A stretch of 64,000 nucleotides of DNA from CAWGHZ01 sp963822575 (GTDB lineage: Bacteria; Pseudomonadota; Alphaproteobacteria; MPNO01; DASWLB01), in assembly GCA_963822575.1 (NCBI GenBank), contig CAWGHZ010000007.1, forward strand, positions 310,001 to 374,000. The letters are read 5' to 3'. Numbering within the stretch: position 1 is the stretch's first letter; each line of letters begins with the position of its first letter. The notes beneath the pieces were generated by a model. The model was not told the DNA's origin and ran no database searches. It worked only from the letters and a program-made list of their open reading frames with translations. The translations under genes were made by a program, and so were the position numbers. Of the stretch, positions 25,094-36,959 are shown piece by piece.

Positions 25094-26215
25094 ATGGCAC
25101 CGGGGCGCACCCTTTCCGACGCCGAACGGCGCGACTGGCTGCGCCTCGCGCGGAGCGAAAATGTCGGGCCAGCGACCTTCCGGGCGCTTCTGCGGCAGTT
25201 CGGCACGGCGGAGGAGGCACTGGCGCGCGCGCCCGAGCTCAGCCTGCGCGGCGGGCGTCAGCGCCCGATCCGCATCGCCTCGCGCGCCGACGCCGAGGCT
25301 GAGCTGGCGGCGCTCGACGAGGCCGGCGGGCGGCTGATCGCATCGTGCGAGCCCGAATACCCCGCGCTGCTCGCCGCCATCCACGACCCGCCGCCTGTGA
25401 TCTCGGTTCTTGGCCATCCGCATCTTCTGGCGAAGCGCGGCGTGGCGGTGGTCGGCGCGCGCAACGCCTCGGCGGCGGGGCGGCGCTTCGCGCGGGAGAT
25501 TTCGGTCGAGCTGGGCCGCGCCGAGTTGGTGGTGACCTCGGGCCTCGCGCGCGGCATCGACGCGGCGGCGCACGAGGGCGCGCTCGCCACCGGCACGGCG
25601 GCGGTGAATGCGGGCGGGGTCGACGTCATCTATCCGCCCGAGAACGCCGAGCTTTACGGCCGCATCGCCGCCGAGGGCTGCGTGCTGACCGAGCAGCCCT
25701 TCGGGCTGCGCCCGACCGCGGTGCATTTCCCGCGGCGCAACCGGCTGATCTCCGGCCTCGCGCTGGGTGTCCTGGTGATCGAGGCGGCGGAACGGTCGGG
25801 CTCGCTGATCACCGCACGCCTTGCGCTGGAGCAGGGGCGGGAGGTGTTCGCCGTGCCCGGCTCGCCCTTGGACCCGCGCTGCCGCGGCACCAACGGGCTG
25901 ATCCGCCAGGGCGCGACCCTGACCGAGTCCGCTGCCGACGTGCTCGACGGTCTCTCCGGCCAGATGCGCGCCGCAGCGCGCGCGCCCGATCCGCCCGATT
26001 TCGCCCCACGCCAGGGCGAAATTCCTTCGGAATCCCAGGTGGCTGCGGGCCGCGCGGCGGTGCTCGAGGCGCTCGGCCCCACCCCGGTCACGGTTGACGA
26101 ACTGGTGCGCGAATGCCATTTGTCGCCCGCCGTCGTGCTGACGGTCCTCTTGGAACTGGAGCTGGCCGGCCGTCTGGAGCGGCATCCGGGGCCGCGCGTT
26201 TCGCTGGTTTCGTAA
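25094..26215 (+). CDS. dprA: DNA-processing protein DprA
   Basis: A 373-residue DprA/Smf protein. An N-terminal SAM/helical region (LRLARSENVGPATFRALLRQ) is followed by the Rossmann-like domain, with GVAVVGARNASAAGRRFARE, SGLARGIDAAAHEGAL and RRNRLISGLALGVLVIEAAE as family motifs, and a C-terminal winged helix (VTVDELVRECHLSPAVVLTVL). DprA loads RecA onto incoming single-stranded DNA during transformation. Next to topA, as in many alphaproteobacteria. The ATG at 25094 has a weak ribosome-binding site; upstream in-frame starts exist, but homology begins here. Confidence 0.93.
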   Translation: MAPGRTLSDAERRDWLRLARSENVGPATFRALLRQFGTAEEALARAPELSLRGGRQRPIRIASRADAEAELAALDEAGGRLIASCEPEYPALLAAIHDPPPVISVLGHPHLLAKRGVAVVGARNASAAGRRFAREISVELGRAELVVTSGLARGIDAAAHEGALATGTAAVNAGGVDVIYPPENAELYGRIAAEGCVLTEQPFGLRPTAVHFPRRNRLISGLALGVLVIEAAERSGSLITARLALEQGREVFAVPGSPLDPRCRGTNGLIRQGATLTESAADVLDGLSGQMRAAARAPDPPDFAPRQGEIPSESQVAAGRAAVLEALGPTPVTVDELVRECHLSPAVVLTVLLELELAGRLERHPGPRVSLVS

Positions 26216-26247
26216 ACCTTCGCGAAACCCTGCGTGCCCTACCATCG

Positions 26248-26276
26248 TTGTTTTCAACGACCCGTTAACCATATAT
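26248..26276 (+). promoter_or_regulatory. Probable promoter of topA
   Basis: A TTGTTT hexamer at 26248-26253, 17 bases, then ATATAT at 26271-26276 fit a sigma-70-type promoter. Transcription would start near 26283, within a few bases of the topA ATG at 26285, and no Shine-Dalgarno sequence precedes that ATG, so the message may be leaderless. The segment is visibly AT-richer than the surrounding genes. Confidence 0.5.
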
Positions 26277-26284
26277 CGCGACCC

Positions 26285-28936
26285 ATGGACGTCGTCGTCG
26301 TCGAATCGCCCGCCAAGGCTAAGACCATCAACCGGTACCTGGGCCCCGGCTACAAGGTGCTGGCGAGCTATGGCCACGTGCGAGATCTGCCGCCGAAGGA
26401 CGGCTCGGTCCGCCCGGACGAGGATTTCGAAATGTCCTGGCAGGTCGATCCCAAGGCTGAGAAGCGGATTTCCGAGATCGCCCAGGCGCTGCGCGGGGCC
26501 GAGCACCTCTATCTCGCCACCGACCCCGACCGCGAGGGCGAGGCGATCTCGTGGCACGTCCGCGAGATCCTGAAGAACCGCAAGGCGCTCGAGGGCATCG
26601 ACGTGAAGCGCGTCGTGTTCCACGAAGTGACCAAGGACGCGGTGCTCGACGCGCTGAAGAACCCGCGCGACATCAACCGTGAGCTGGTCGAGGCCTATCT
26701 CGCCCGCCGCGCGCTCGACTATCTGGTCGGCTTCACGCTTTCGCCCGTGCTGTGGCGCAAGCTGCCGGGCTCACGGTCGGCCGGGCGAGTGCAGTCGGTC
26801 GCGCTCCGCCTCGTCTGCGAGCGCGAGGCCGAGATCGAGGCGTTCAAGCCGCGCGAGTACTGGTCCGTCGAGGCGCGCTTCCGCACCGGCGCCGACGCGG
26901 CGGTCCGGGCGCGCCTCACCCATCTCGACGGGACGAAGCTCGACCGCTACGACCTCGCTGACCAGGCGGCGGCCGAGCGGGCGGCGGATGCGATCCGCGC
27001 CGGCACGTTCCATGTCTCCTCGGTCGAGCGCAAATCGGTCAAGCGCCACCCGTACCCGCCCTTCATTACCTCGACCTTGCAGCAGGAGGCGTCGCGCAAG
27101 CTCGGATTCGGCGCGCAGCGCACCATGCGCCTCGCCCAGAACCTCTACGAGGGCATCGACATCGGCGGCGAGACGGTCGGGCTCATCACCTACATGCGGA
27201 CCGACTCGGTGGTGCTCGCCAAGGTGGCGGTGGACTCGATCCGTGCCTTGATCGGCCGCCAGTTCGGCAAGGACTACGTGCCGGCCGAGCCGCGCGCCTA
27301 CAAATCGACCGCCAAGAACGCGCAGGAGGCGCACGAGGCGATCCGCCCGACCGACGTGACCCGCCGGCCGGAGGAGGTGGCGCGCCATCTCGACCCCGAC
27401 GCGCGCCGGCTCTACGAGCTGATCTGGAAGCGCGCCGTCGCCTCGATGATGGAGAGCGCGACCCTGGAGCAGACCGCGGTCGACATCACATCGGGCGACC
27501 GCAAGACCACGCTGCGCGCGACCGGCCAGGTCGTGCTGTTCGATGGGTTCCTCAAGCTCTACCGCGAGGACCGCGACGACGCGCCGGACGGCGCGGATCC
27601 GGACGCCGAGGACAGCACCGCGATCCTGCCGCGCATGGAGCGCGGCGACGCGATGGGCCTGCGCGATCCGCGGAACGACGTAATCCCCGAGCAGCATTTC
27701 ACCAAGCCGCCGCCGCGCTATACCGAGGCGAGCCTCGTGAAGCGGCTCGAGGAGCTGGGCATCGGCCGGCCCTCGACCTACGCCTCGATCCTCGGCGTGT
27801 TGCAGGACCGCAACTACGTCAGGCTGGAAAGCCGCCGCTTCATTCCCGAGGACCGCGGCCGGCTGGTCACCACCTTCCTCACCGGTTTCTTCCGGCGCTA
27901 TGTCGAGTACGGCTTCACGGCCGATTTGGAATCGAAGCTCGACGATATTTCCGGCGGCCAGCTCGACTGGAAGCAGGTCTTGCGCGAATTCTGGCAGGCG
28001 TTCTCCCGCGCGGTCGCGGACACCAAGGATCTCACGATCACCAACGTGATCGAGGCGCTCGACGCCGAGCTCGGCCCGCACCTCTTTCCGGTCACTGAGC
28101 CGGGCAAGGACCTGCGCGGCTGCCCCGCCTGCGGCACCGGGCGGCTCGGACTCAAGCTCGGCAAGCACGGCGCGTTCATCGGCTGTTCCAACTATCCGGA
28201 GTGCGCCTATACCCGTCCGCTGACCGGCGGCGACGATCAGGGGGTCGCGACCCCGCGTGAGCTCGGCTTCGATCCCGAGACCGGCAAGCCGATCTCGCTG
28301 CGCAAGGGGCCATACGGGCTCTACGTCCAGCTCGGCGAAAGCGAGAACGGCGAAAAGCCGAAGCGCGCCTCTCTGCCCAAGGGCGTCGATCCCGAAACCG
28401 TCGATCTCGAGCGCGCGCGCGGGCTGCTTACTCTGCCGCGCGAGGTCGGCCGCCACCCGGGCTCGGGCGAGATGATCACCGCCGGGATCGGGCGGTTCGG
28501 CCCCTACCTCAAGCATGGCTCGACCTATGTCTCGCTCAAGGAGGGCGACGACGTGCTGACCGTCGGGCTCAACCGCGCGGTCACGCTGATCGACGAGAAG
28601 CCGAAGCGCGGCGGGCCCGAGCCGCTGCGCACGCTGGGCGACCATCCCGAGGACCAGAAGCCGGTCGCGATCTACGAGGGGCGCTACGGCCCCTACGCCA
28701 AGCACGGGCGGATCAACGCCACCCTGCCACGCGAGATGGCGCCCAATTCGGTCACGCTCGACCAGGCGGTTGCGCTCCTCGCCGAGAAGGGCAAGCCCGT
28801 GGGGCGCGGCCGCCGCGCCGCCGCCAAGGGCACGACCCGGAAAGCGGCGGGGAAGGGCGGCGCAAAGAAATCCGCCGCCAAGGCCGGCGCCAAGAAGAAG
28901 ACCAAGGAAAAGGCCCCCGAGCCCGAGACGGCGTGA
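26285..28936 (+). CDS. topA: DNA topoisomerase I
   Basis: An 883-residue type IA topoisomerase. The Toprim domain opens with MDVVVVESPAKAKTINRYLG, and TDPDREGEAISWHV holds the acidic triad. LITYMRTDSV contains the active-site Tyr303. One clear zinc-finger unit (CPACGTGRLGLKLGKHGAFIGC-type region near residue 615-645) and repeated degenerate C-terminal toprim-associated repeats follow, ending in a lysine/alanine-rich tail. It relaxes negative supercoils. The canonical start was chosen over upstream in-frame codons. rnr follows after 12 bases. Confidence 0.96.
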   Translation: MDVVVVESPAKAKTINRYLGPGYKVLASYGHVRDLPPKDGSVRPDEDFEMSWQVDPKAEKRISEIAQALRGAEHLYLATDPDREGEAISWHVREILKNRKALEGIDVKRVVFHEVTKDAVLDALKNPRDINRELVEAYLARRALDYLVGFTLSPVLWRKLPGSRSAGRVQSVALRLVCEREAEIEAFKPREYWSVEARFRTGADAAVRARLTHLDGTKLDRYDLADQAAAERAADAIRAGTFHVSSVERKSVKRHPYPPFITSTLQQEASRKLGFGAQRTMRLAQNLYEGIDIGGETVGLITYMRTDSVVLAKVAVDSIRALIGRQFGKDYVPAEPRAYKSTAKNAQEAHEAIRPTDVTRRPEEVARHLDPDARRLYELIWKRAVASMMESATLEQTAVDITSGDRKTTLRATGQVVLFDGFLKLYREDRDDAPDGADPDAEDSTAILPRMERGDAMGLRDPRNDVIPEQHFTKPPPRYTEASLVKRLEELGIGRPSTYASILGVLQDRNYVRLESRRFIPEDRGRLVTTFLTGFFRRYVEYGFTADLESKLDDISGGQLDWKQVLREFWQAFSRAVADTKDLTITNVIEALDAELGPHLFPVTEPGKDLRGCPACGTGRLGLKLGKHGAFIGCSNYPECAYTRPLTGGDDQGVATPRELGFDPETGKPISLRKGPYGLYVQLGESENGEKPKRASLPKGVDPETVDLERARGLLTLPREVGRHPGSGEMITAGIGRFGPYLKHGSTYVSLKEGDDVLTVGLNRAVTLIDEKPKRGGPEPLRTLGDHPEDQKPVAIYEGRYGPYAKHGRINATLPREMAPNSVTLDQAVALLAEKGKPVGRGRRAAAKGTTRKAAGKGGAKKSAAKAGAKKKTKEKAPEPETA

Positions 28937-28948
28937 CCGGGGCCTGAC

Positions 28949-31177
<2,229 letters not shown>

Positions 31178-31280
31178 TTTGCGCCCCGTACCATGACTAT
31201 GGCATGATACGCCTCCCGAGGCGGTGGCGGCCGGGGCATGGCGCGGTGAAGGCGCCCGAAGACACCTGGAACATTTCTTG

Positions 31281-32805
31281 ATGGCGACGAGGTGCGCCCG
31301 CGAGGGCGCCCGCACCCGGGCCACTTTGGCGCTGGCGGCGGGAATCGTATTCCTTCTAACCGCATGCGCGCCGATGGGGCGCAACGGCGGCGGCGTGCCC
31401 TCGCCGCAGAACGTGCTCGGCGCCGGCTTCGAGAACCTCACGAGCCGCTACATCGAGCCGATCCGCATCGACCACGCCGCGCTCGCCGGGCTCGCGCGTC
31501 TCTCCGTCATCGACCCCACCGTTGCCGTCGCGCACGGGAAGGGGAGGGTCAGCCTTTCGGTCGGCGGGCGGACGGTCGCCACGCTGCCCGCGCCGGGGGC
31601 GAACGACGCGCTCGGCTGGGGGTGGCTCGCCGCCGACATGATCGAGAACGCGCGCGCCGCCTCGCCGGCCTTGCAGCGGCATTCGATCGAGGACTTCTAC
31701 ACCGCCGTGTTCGACGGCGCGCTCACCGGGCTCGACCGTTACACGCGCTACGAGGACCCGGCCAAGGCGCGCGAGGAGCGCGAGGACCGCGAAGGGTTCG
31801 GCGGTATCGGCGTCACCATCGAAACCGAGAGCGGCGAGACGCAGGTAATCGCCGTTTATCCGGGCCTGCCGGCGGCACGCGCCGGGCTGCGTGTCGGCGA
31901 CGTGATCGTCAGCGCCGACGGGGTGAAGCTGGCCGGGCTCGACCAGGACGCGATCGTCCGCCAGCTCCGCGGCCCCGCCGGCCGGCCAATCCGGCTGATC
32001 GTCAGGCGCGAGCGGGTCGCGGAGCCCTTCGAGGTGTCGGTCGACCGCACCCACGTCTACGCGCCGACCGTGATCGCGCGGCGCGACGGGCCGATCGTGA
32101 CGCTGCGCATCACCTCGTTCAACCAGCGCACCGCCTTGTCGCTCGATCGCGAGCTGCGCGCGGCGCTCGACTCCCACCGTGCCCCGGTGTCGGGCATCGT
32201 GCTCGATCTGCGCTCGAACCCCGGCGGCCTTCTCGACCAGGCGGTCGAGGTGGCGAACCTGTTCCTCGCCGGCGGGCGGATCATCGCCACCGCGGGGCGA
32301 CATCCCGAACTCGAACCAGGTGTTCGACGCGACGACCGGCGAGCCGGGCGAATCGCTGCCGATGGTCGTGCTGATCAACGGACGGTCGGCCTCGGCCGCC
32401 GAGATCGTCGCCGCCGCCCTCGCCGACCGCGGCCGCGCGCTCACCGTCGGCGCCACCAGCTACGGCAAGGGCAGCGTGCAGACCATCGTGCGCCTGCCCA
32501 ACGGGGGCGAGCTGATCATCACCTGGGCGCACCTCTACACCCCGTCCGGCCGGTCGCTAAATGGCGTGGGGGTGATGCCGGCGTTGTGCACGGCCGACGA
32601 CGACGGGCGCGACGCGCGCATCCTGGCTGCGCTCAAGGCGCGGCGCGCGACCCTCGCCTCGCTCGCCCGGCCGGCCGGGACCGGCTGCTCGCGCGATCCC
32701 GAGTTCCGCGCCGTCGACGGCGAGATCGCCCGCCGCCTTCTCGCCGACCGGCCGCTCTACACGGCCATGGTCGCCGCCCACCGCCCCTCCGTCGCGGCGC
32801 GGTAG
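31281..32805 (+). pseudogene. S41-family C-terminal processing peptidase, lipoprotein (frameshifted)
   Basis: Two reading frames together encode a CtpA-like protease of about 508 residues. The first (from the ATG at 31281) has a lipoprotein signal ending LLTAC, an N-terminal region, and a PDZ domain (FGGIGVTIETESG...GLRVGDVIVSADG), up to LDQAVEVANLFLAGGRIIATAG. The second, one base on, resumes SNQVFDATTG and carries GRSASAAEIVAAAL with the nucleophile Ser and GATSYGKGSVQTIV with the Lys. An extra base in the GGGG run at 32294-32297 (or just after) explains the break. All catalytic parts are conserved, so a sequence error or very recent mutation is likely. Confidence 0.85.
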
Positions 32806-32825
32806 CCAAATCCGCGAGACAGGCT

Positions 32826-34052
32826 CTAACCCAGCGGACCCTGGAAGACGGGGCCGAGGAACGTGTCGGACACCGCGTCGAGCGTCTCCGGCCAGTTTTC
32901 GTTGTCCACCTTGCGGCGGAGCGAGGCGGGCTTCGGCCGTCCGTCCCAGCCGATCTGCTCCATGTAGTAGTAGAGCTGGACCGCGTGCCCGTCCGGGTCG
33001 AGCGCGAAAGCCGAGTAGTCGATGCCGGGCGAGAGCTCGGGCGGCAGGTACTTGATCGTGACGCCGTTGTCTTTGAGGAACCCGACCGCATCCTTGAGCT
33101 GCTTGTAGCTTCCCACCTGCATGCCGTAGGCCATGCAGACCGAGTCGGGCCGCATCCCCAGCTCCTCGCGCAGCGCGAGGGGATAGAGCGCGATGGTGTG
33201 ATGCTCGGTGTTGGCGCGCAGGAAGACGCAGTCGTGGCCCTGCCACGTCACCCGCTCGGTGACGGTAAGCCCGATCACGTCCGTATAGAACCGCTCGGAC
33301 TCCGCAACGTCGGCGCAGAAGATGCGGATCGGCCCGTTCCGCACGATGCGGAGCGGGCGGGCGAGCTTTACCCCGCCCACGTCGTATTTGGGCTCGCCGA
33401 ACGGGCGCTGGTGCAGCCCCTGGCGCAAATCGAGCCCGCCCTCGATCGCCGCCCGCGCCATCGGGAAGTCGGGCTCGGCCGCCGTTCCCGCCTCGGGCAG
33501 CGGATCGCGGTCGGGGCAGATCGGCTCGGGCTTGGAAACGCCGTCCCAGCCGATCTGGTCCATGCCGTAATAGAGCTCGTTCGAGATGCCTTCCTCGTCC
33601 TGCAGCGTGACGTTCCAGTTGGCGCCGCGGGCGTCGCGCCCGCCCGGACGGGCGAGGGTGAGCTGGCGCTCGCGCGCCCATTGGCGGCCGGTGACGACCT
33701 CGGAGAGCGTGCCGACCTGCCAGGCCATGTGGCTGATCCACTCGCTGCCCGGCTTGCGGGGCGGCGGATCGGTGAAGCGCGACGGCGCCGGGAACAGCAC
33801 CACGGAATGGTGGTCGTTGTTGACCCTCAGGAACCAGCCGAGATGCTCCGGCCCCGGCTTCGCCTCGCCGGCCAGCCGGCCGAAATCGCGCGTGTCGGTG
33901 ACCGGCAGGCCCAGGAGGTCGCTGTAGAAGTGCAGCGCCTCCTCCTGATCCTTCACGTTGAAGCCGAAATGGCCGAGGCGCTGCACCCGGAATGGGCGTT
34001 CCATCCGGATTCCGCCGACCTCGTGGGTTTCCTGTGCCGTGACCGTTGCCAT
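32826..34052 (-). CDS. Two-domain VOC/glyoxalase-family protein (extradiol dioxygenase-like)
   Basis: A 408-residue protein with two vicinal-oxygen-chelate halves. The first starts QRLGHFGFNVKDQEEALHFY (about residue 23) with NNDHHSVVLFP; the second starts near GPIRIFCADVAESERFYTDV, with TEHHTIALYP. Each half ends in a similar strand set, ELYYGMDQIGWDG and QLYYYMEQIGWDG, showing internal duplication. The layout resembles type I extradiol dioxygenases (catechol 2,3-dioxygenase-like), so ring cleavage is possible. GGGAGGCGGC lies just before the ATG at 34052. It runs opposite to rpmG and tail-to-tail with the S41 protease. Confidence 0.8.
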   Translation of the reverse strand: MATVTAQETHEVGGIRMERPFRVQRLGHFGFNVKDQEEALHFYSDLLGLPVTDTRDFGRLAGEAKPGPEHLGWFLRVNNDHHSVVLFPAPSRFTDPPPRKPGSEWISHMAWQVGTLSEVVTGRQWARERQLTLARPGGRDARGANWNVTLQDEEGISNELYYGMDQIGWDGVSKPEPICPDRDPLPEAGTAAEPDFPMARAAIEGGLDLRQGLHQRPFGEPKYDVGGVKLARPLRIVRNGPIRIFCADVAESERFYTDVIGLTVTERVTWQGHDCVFLRANTEHHTIALYPLALREELGMRPDSVCMAYGMQVGSYKQLKDAVGFLKDNGVTIKYLPPELSPGIDYSAFALDPDGHAVQLYYYMEQIGWDGRPKPASLRRKVDNENWPETLDAVSDTFLGPVFQGPLG

Positions 34053-34082
34053 TGCCGCCTCCCTGGCTTTCGGGGCCGCTCC

Positions 34083-34111
34083 TTGATCAAGCCTAGCATA
34101 GACGCTATCTT
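34083..34111 (+). promoter_or_regulatory. Promoter of rpmG
   Basis: TTGATC at 34083-34088, a 17-base spacer, and TATCTT at 34106-34111 form a good sigma-70-type promoter. It would start transcription about 20 bases before the rpmG ATG at 34138. The motif lies in the short divergent gap with the two-domain VOC gene. Confidence 0.6.
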
Positions 34112-34137
34112 CCGCCCACCAAGAGGGATCGATCGCC

Positions 34138-34305
34138 ATGGCCAAAGCGAACACATTGACCGTCAAGCTGGTTTCCAGCGCCGGGACCGGGTTCTACTAC
34201 GTCACCAAGAAGAACCCGCGCACCCAGACCGAGAAGCTCGAGTTCCGCAAGTACGACCCGGTCGCGCGCAAGCACGTCGCCTTCAAGGAAGGCAAGATCA
34301 AGTAG
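34138..34305 (+). CDS. rpmG: 50S ribosomal protein L33
   Basis: A 55-residue protein translating as MAKANTLTVKLVSSAGTGFY, then YVTKKNPRTQTEKLEFRKYD and ending HVAFKEGKIK. This is the length and sequence of proteobacterial L33, including TGFYYVTKKNPR. The zinc-binding Cys residues of the C+ type are absent, so it is a C- form. AAGAGGGATCGATCGCC precedes the ATG with the AGAGGG ribosome-binding site. Because it is so short it is easily missed. It is monocistronic with its own promoter, as in other alphaproteobacteria. Confidence 0.96.
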   Translation: MAKANTLTVKLVSSAGTGFYYVTKKNPRTQTEKLEFRKYDPVARKHVAFKEGKIK

Positions 34306-34421
34306 CGGACCGTGCCGCCGGCGTTCCAGATCGCATTGAACCGTCGGCCCGCCCGCCTCTAGAATAGGGCGGGCGGGGTTGGCGCGTACTCGCGCCGCCC
34401 GCAGTGCCTAGGGAGTCTGCC

Positions 34422-34946
34422 ATGCCTGACGTCGAATACGCCGCCGCAGACAACGCCGCTGCGAAGGCGCGGTGCGAGCCGGCCCTCAAGCTCAATTTCT
34501 ATTCGCACGCGACGATCGACGTCGCCGACATCGACCGCGCCCGCAAGTTCTACGAGGAGTTCATGGGGTTCGACGTGGTGCAGACCTCGAAGATCTCGCT
34601 CCTTATCCGCATCGGCGGCAAGACGTCGATCGCCGTGGTGAAGGTCAAGCACCCGCTCAAGATGGACCTGATGAACCACAACGGCCTGGACGTGCAGACC
34701 AAGGAGGAGGTCGACGAGGCGCACCGGGTCGTGACCGCCGAGGCCGAGAAATGGGGGCTGCACAAGATCACCCAGCCGGTCCTTCAGCACGGCACCTACA
34801 GCTTCTATTTCTGGGACGCCGACGAGAACGTGTGGGAGATACTCACCAACCCCGAGGGCGGCTATGACTGGCTGTTCGGGGTCGGCGACCAGCAGGGCAA
34901 GGGGCACCACGACCGCAACTTCAAGCGCCCCGGCGTGAACATTTAA
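34422..34946 (+). CDS. VOC family protein
   Basis: A 174-residue single-module VOC protein. FYSHATIDVADIDRARKFYE (about residues 26-45) is the first beta-alpha unit and HGTYSFYFWDADENVWEILT (about residues 126-145) the last, with a metal-ligand-like Glu. Candidate ligands are His30, a central His and the late Glu. Such proteins include glyoxalases, dioxygenases and resistance proteins; the family alone does not decide. A GGGAG site precedes the ATG at 34422. It stands between rpmG and aspS, with a GC-rich palindrome (near 34957-34985) that may be its terminator. Confidence 0.82.
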   Translation: MPDVEYAAADNAAAKARCEPALKLNFYSHATIDVADIDRARKFYEEFMGFDVVQTSKISLLIRIGGKTSIAVVKVKHPLKMDLMNHNGLDVQTKEEVDEAHRVVTAEAEKWGLHKITQPVLQHGTYSFYFWDADENVWEILTNPEGGYDWLFGVGDQQGKGHHDRNFKRPGVNI

Positions 34947-35087
34947 CCACTTTTCCCTCCTTCCCCCGGGGAGGGCGGAAAGGGATGTGAAGCGGAGCCC
35001 CCGCGGTCGCGCCACGTTGGCCTTCCGAACCTTGACAAGCGCCGCCCTTCCTGCGCTGTTTCGCGCCCGATTGCGCCGGACGGGACC

Positions 35088-36872
35088 ATGATTTCCAACC
35101 GCTACCGAACCCACACCTGCGGCGAGCTGCGCGCCGCCCATGACGGCCAGCCGGCGAAGCTCGCCGGCTGGGTGCACCGAAGGCGCGACCACGGCAATCT
35201 GCTGTTCCTCGATTTGCGCGACCATTACGGCATCACGCAGTGCGTGATCGAATCGTCGAGCGCGCTGTTCCCCGAGGTCGACGCGCTGCGCCTCGAGGCG
35301 GTGGTCTCGCTCACCGGGCGCATCGAGCACCGGTCGGTCGAGACGGTGAACCCAGATCTTCCGACGGGCGAGGTGGAGCTGCGCATCGAAGGGTGCGAGG
35401 TGCTGTCGCGCGCCGACACGCTGCCGCTCCAGGTCAACAGCGAGATGGATTACGGCGAGGAGGTGCGCCTCAAATACCGCTACCTCGACCTCCGGCGCGA
35501 GAAGGTCCACCGGAACATCGCGCTGCGCTCGGCCGTCGTCGCTTCGATCCGCCAGCGCATGGTCGAGGCGGGGTTTACCGAATTCCAGACGCCGATCCTG
35601 ACCGCGTCCTCGCCCGAGGGCGCGCGCGACTTCCTGGTGCCGTCGCGGCTGCACCACGGCCAGTTCTACGCGCTGCCGCAGGCGCCGCAGATCTTCAAGC
35701 AGCTCATCATGGTCGCCGGGTTCGATCGCTATTTCCAGATCGCCCCCTGCTTCCGGGACGAGGACGCGCGCGCCGACCGCTCGCCGGGCGAGTTCTACCA
35801 GCTCGACGTCGAGATGAGCTTCGTGACGCAGGAGGACGTGTTCGCCGCGCTCGAGCCCGTGCTCGCCGGCGTGTTCGAGGAGTTCGGCAAGGGCCGCAAG
35901 GTCACCAAGCCACCGTTCCCGCGCATTCCCTACGCCGAGTCGATGCTGAAATACGGCAACGACAAGCCCGACCTCCGGAACCCGCTGGTCATCTGCGACA
36001 CGACCGAGGTATGGCGCGGCACCGACTTCAAGATCTTCGCCGGCGCCATCGACAAGGGCGCGGTGGTGCGTGCGATCCGCGCGCCCGGCGCCGCGGCGCG
36101 CCCGCGCTCGTTCTTCGACAAGCTGAACGACTGGGCGCGCGCCGAAGGGGCGGGCGGGCTCGGCTACATCGTGTTCGAGGGCGGTGCCAAGGGGCCGATC
36201 GCGCGCTTCCTGGATGCCGAGGGGATGGAACGCCTTGCCGCGCAGACCGGCGCGAAGGAGGGCGACGCGGTGTTCTTCGTCTGCCAGCCGCCGGCCAAGG
36301 CCGCGTATTACGCGGGGCTCGCCCGCACGCGCCTCGGCGAGGAGCTGGAGCTGATCGCCGGCGACCGGTTCGATTTCTGCTGGATCGTCGATTTCCCGAT
36401 GTACGAGCGCGACGAGAAGACCGGCAGGATCGAGTTCAGCCACAACCCGTTCTCGATGCCGCAGGGCGGGCTCGAGGCGCTGGAGAGCGCGGACCCGCTT
36501 TCGATCAAGGCATACCAGTATGACATCGTGTGCAACGGGGTGGAGCTGTCGTCCGGCGCGATCCGGAACCATCTGCCCGAGGTGATGATAAAGGCGTTCG
36601 AGATCGCGGGTTACCCGAGGGACGAGGTCGAGGCGCGGTTCGGCGGGCTCTTGAACGCGTTCCGCTACGGCGCGCCGCCGCACGGCGGCTCGGCGCCCGG
36701 CATCGACCGCATCGTCATGCTGCTCGCGGACGAGCCCAACATCCGCGAGGTCACCATGTTCCCGATGAACCAGCAGGCCCAGGACTTGATGATGGGCGCG
36801 CCGGCCAGCGTGCCGCCCGAGCGCCTCGCCGAGCTCGGCATCCGCCTCGCCCCTGCGCCGAAAACGGCGTGA
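35088..36872 (+). CDS. aspS: Aspartyl-tRNA synthetase (bacterial type)
   Basis: A 594-residue class IIb synthetase. The N-terminal OB fold binds the anticodon (HTCGELRAAHDGQPAKLAGW), motif 2 is seen in FRDEDARADRSPGEFYQLDVE, the bacterial GAD insertion is present near residues 290-410, and motif 3 is GGSAPGIDRIVMLL. QFYALPQAPQIFKQ is also typical. A perfect TTGACA at 35032-35037 is a likely -35 element 51 bases before the ATG. It charges tRNA-Asp. Whether it also charges tRNA-Asn cannot be told here. Confidence 0.96.
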   Translation: MISNRYRTHTCGELRAAHDGQPAKLAGWVHRRRDHGNLLFLDLRDHYGITQCVIESSSALFPEVDALRLEAVVSLTGRIEHRSVETVNPDLPTGEVELRIEGCEVLSRADTLPLQVNSEMDYGEEVRLKYRYLDLRREKVHRNIALRSAVVASIRQRMVEAGFTEFQTPILTASSPEGARDFLVPSRLHHGQFYALPQAPQIFKQLIMVAGFDRYFQIAPCFRDEDARADRSPGEFYQLDVEMSFVTQEDVFAALEPVLAGVFEEFGKGRKVTKPPFPRIPYAESMLKYGNDKPDLRNPLVICDTTEVWRGTDFKIFAGAIDKGAVVRAIRAPGAAARPRSFFDKLNDWARAEGAGGLGYIVFEGGAKGPIARFLDAEGMERLAAQTGAKEGDAVFFVCQPPAKAAYYAGLARTRLGEELELIAGDRFDFCWIVDFPMYERDEKTGRIEFSHNPFSMPQGGLEALESADPLSIKAYQYDIVCNGVELSSGAIRNHLPEVMIKAFEIAGYPRDEVEARFGGLLNAFRYGAPPHGGSAPGIDRIVMLLADEPNIREVTMFPMNQQAQDLMMGAPASVPPERLAELGIRLAPAPKTA

Positions 36873-36959
36873 ATACCCGACGATTTCGGTTAAAAATCCG
36901 TTTAAGTTACTGATCTAAATGACTTTTCAAACTGGCTCCGATTGCGGCAGACTGGCCGC

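Noticed and set aside
31224..34367. One 1047-codon forward frame running from the S41 protease through the VOC gene and rpmG
   Set aside because: Only its first part is protease. Beyond the frameshift at about 32297 it is out of frame or antisense to real genes.
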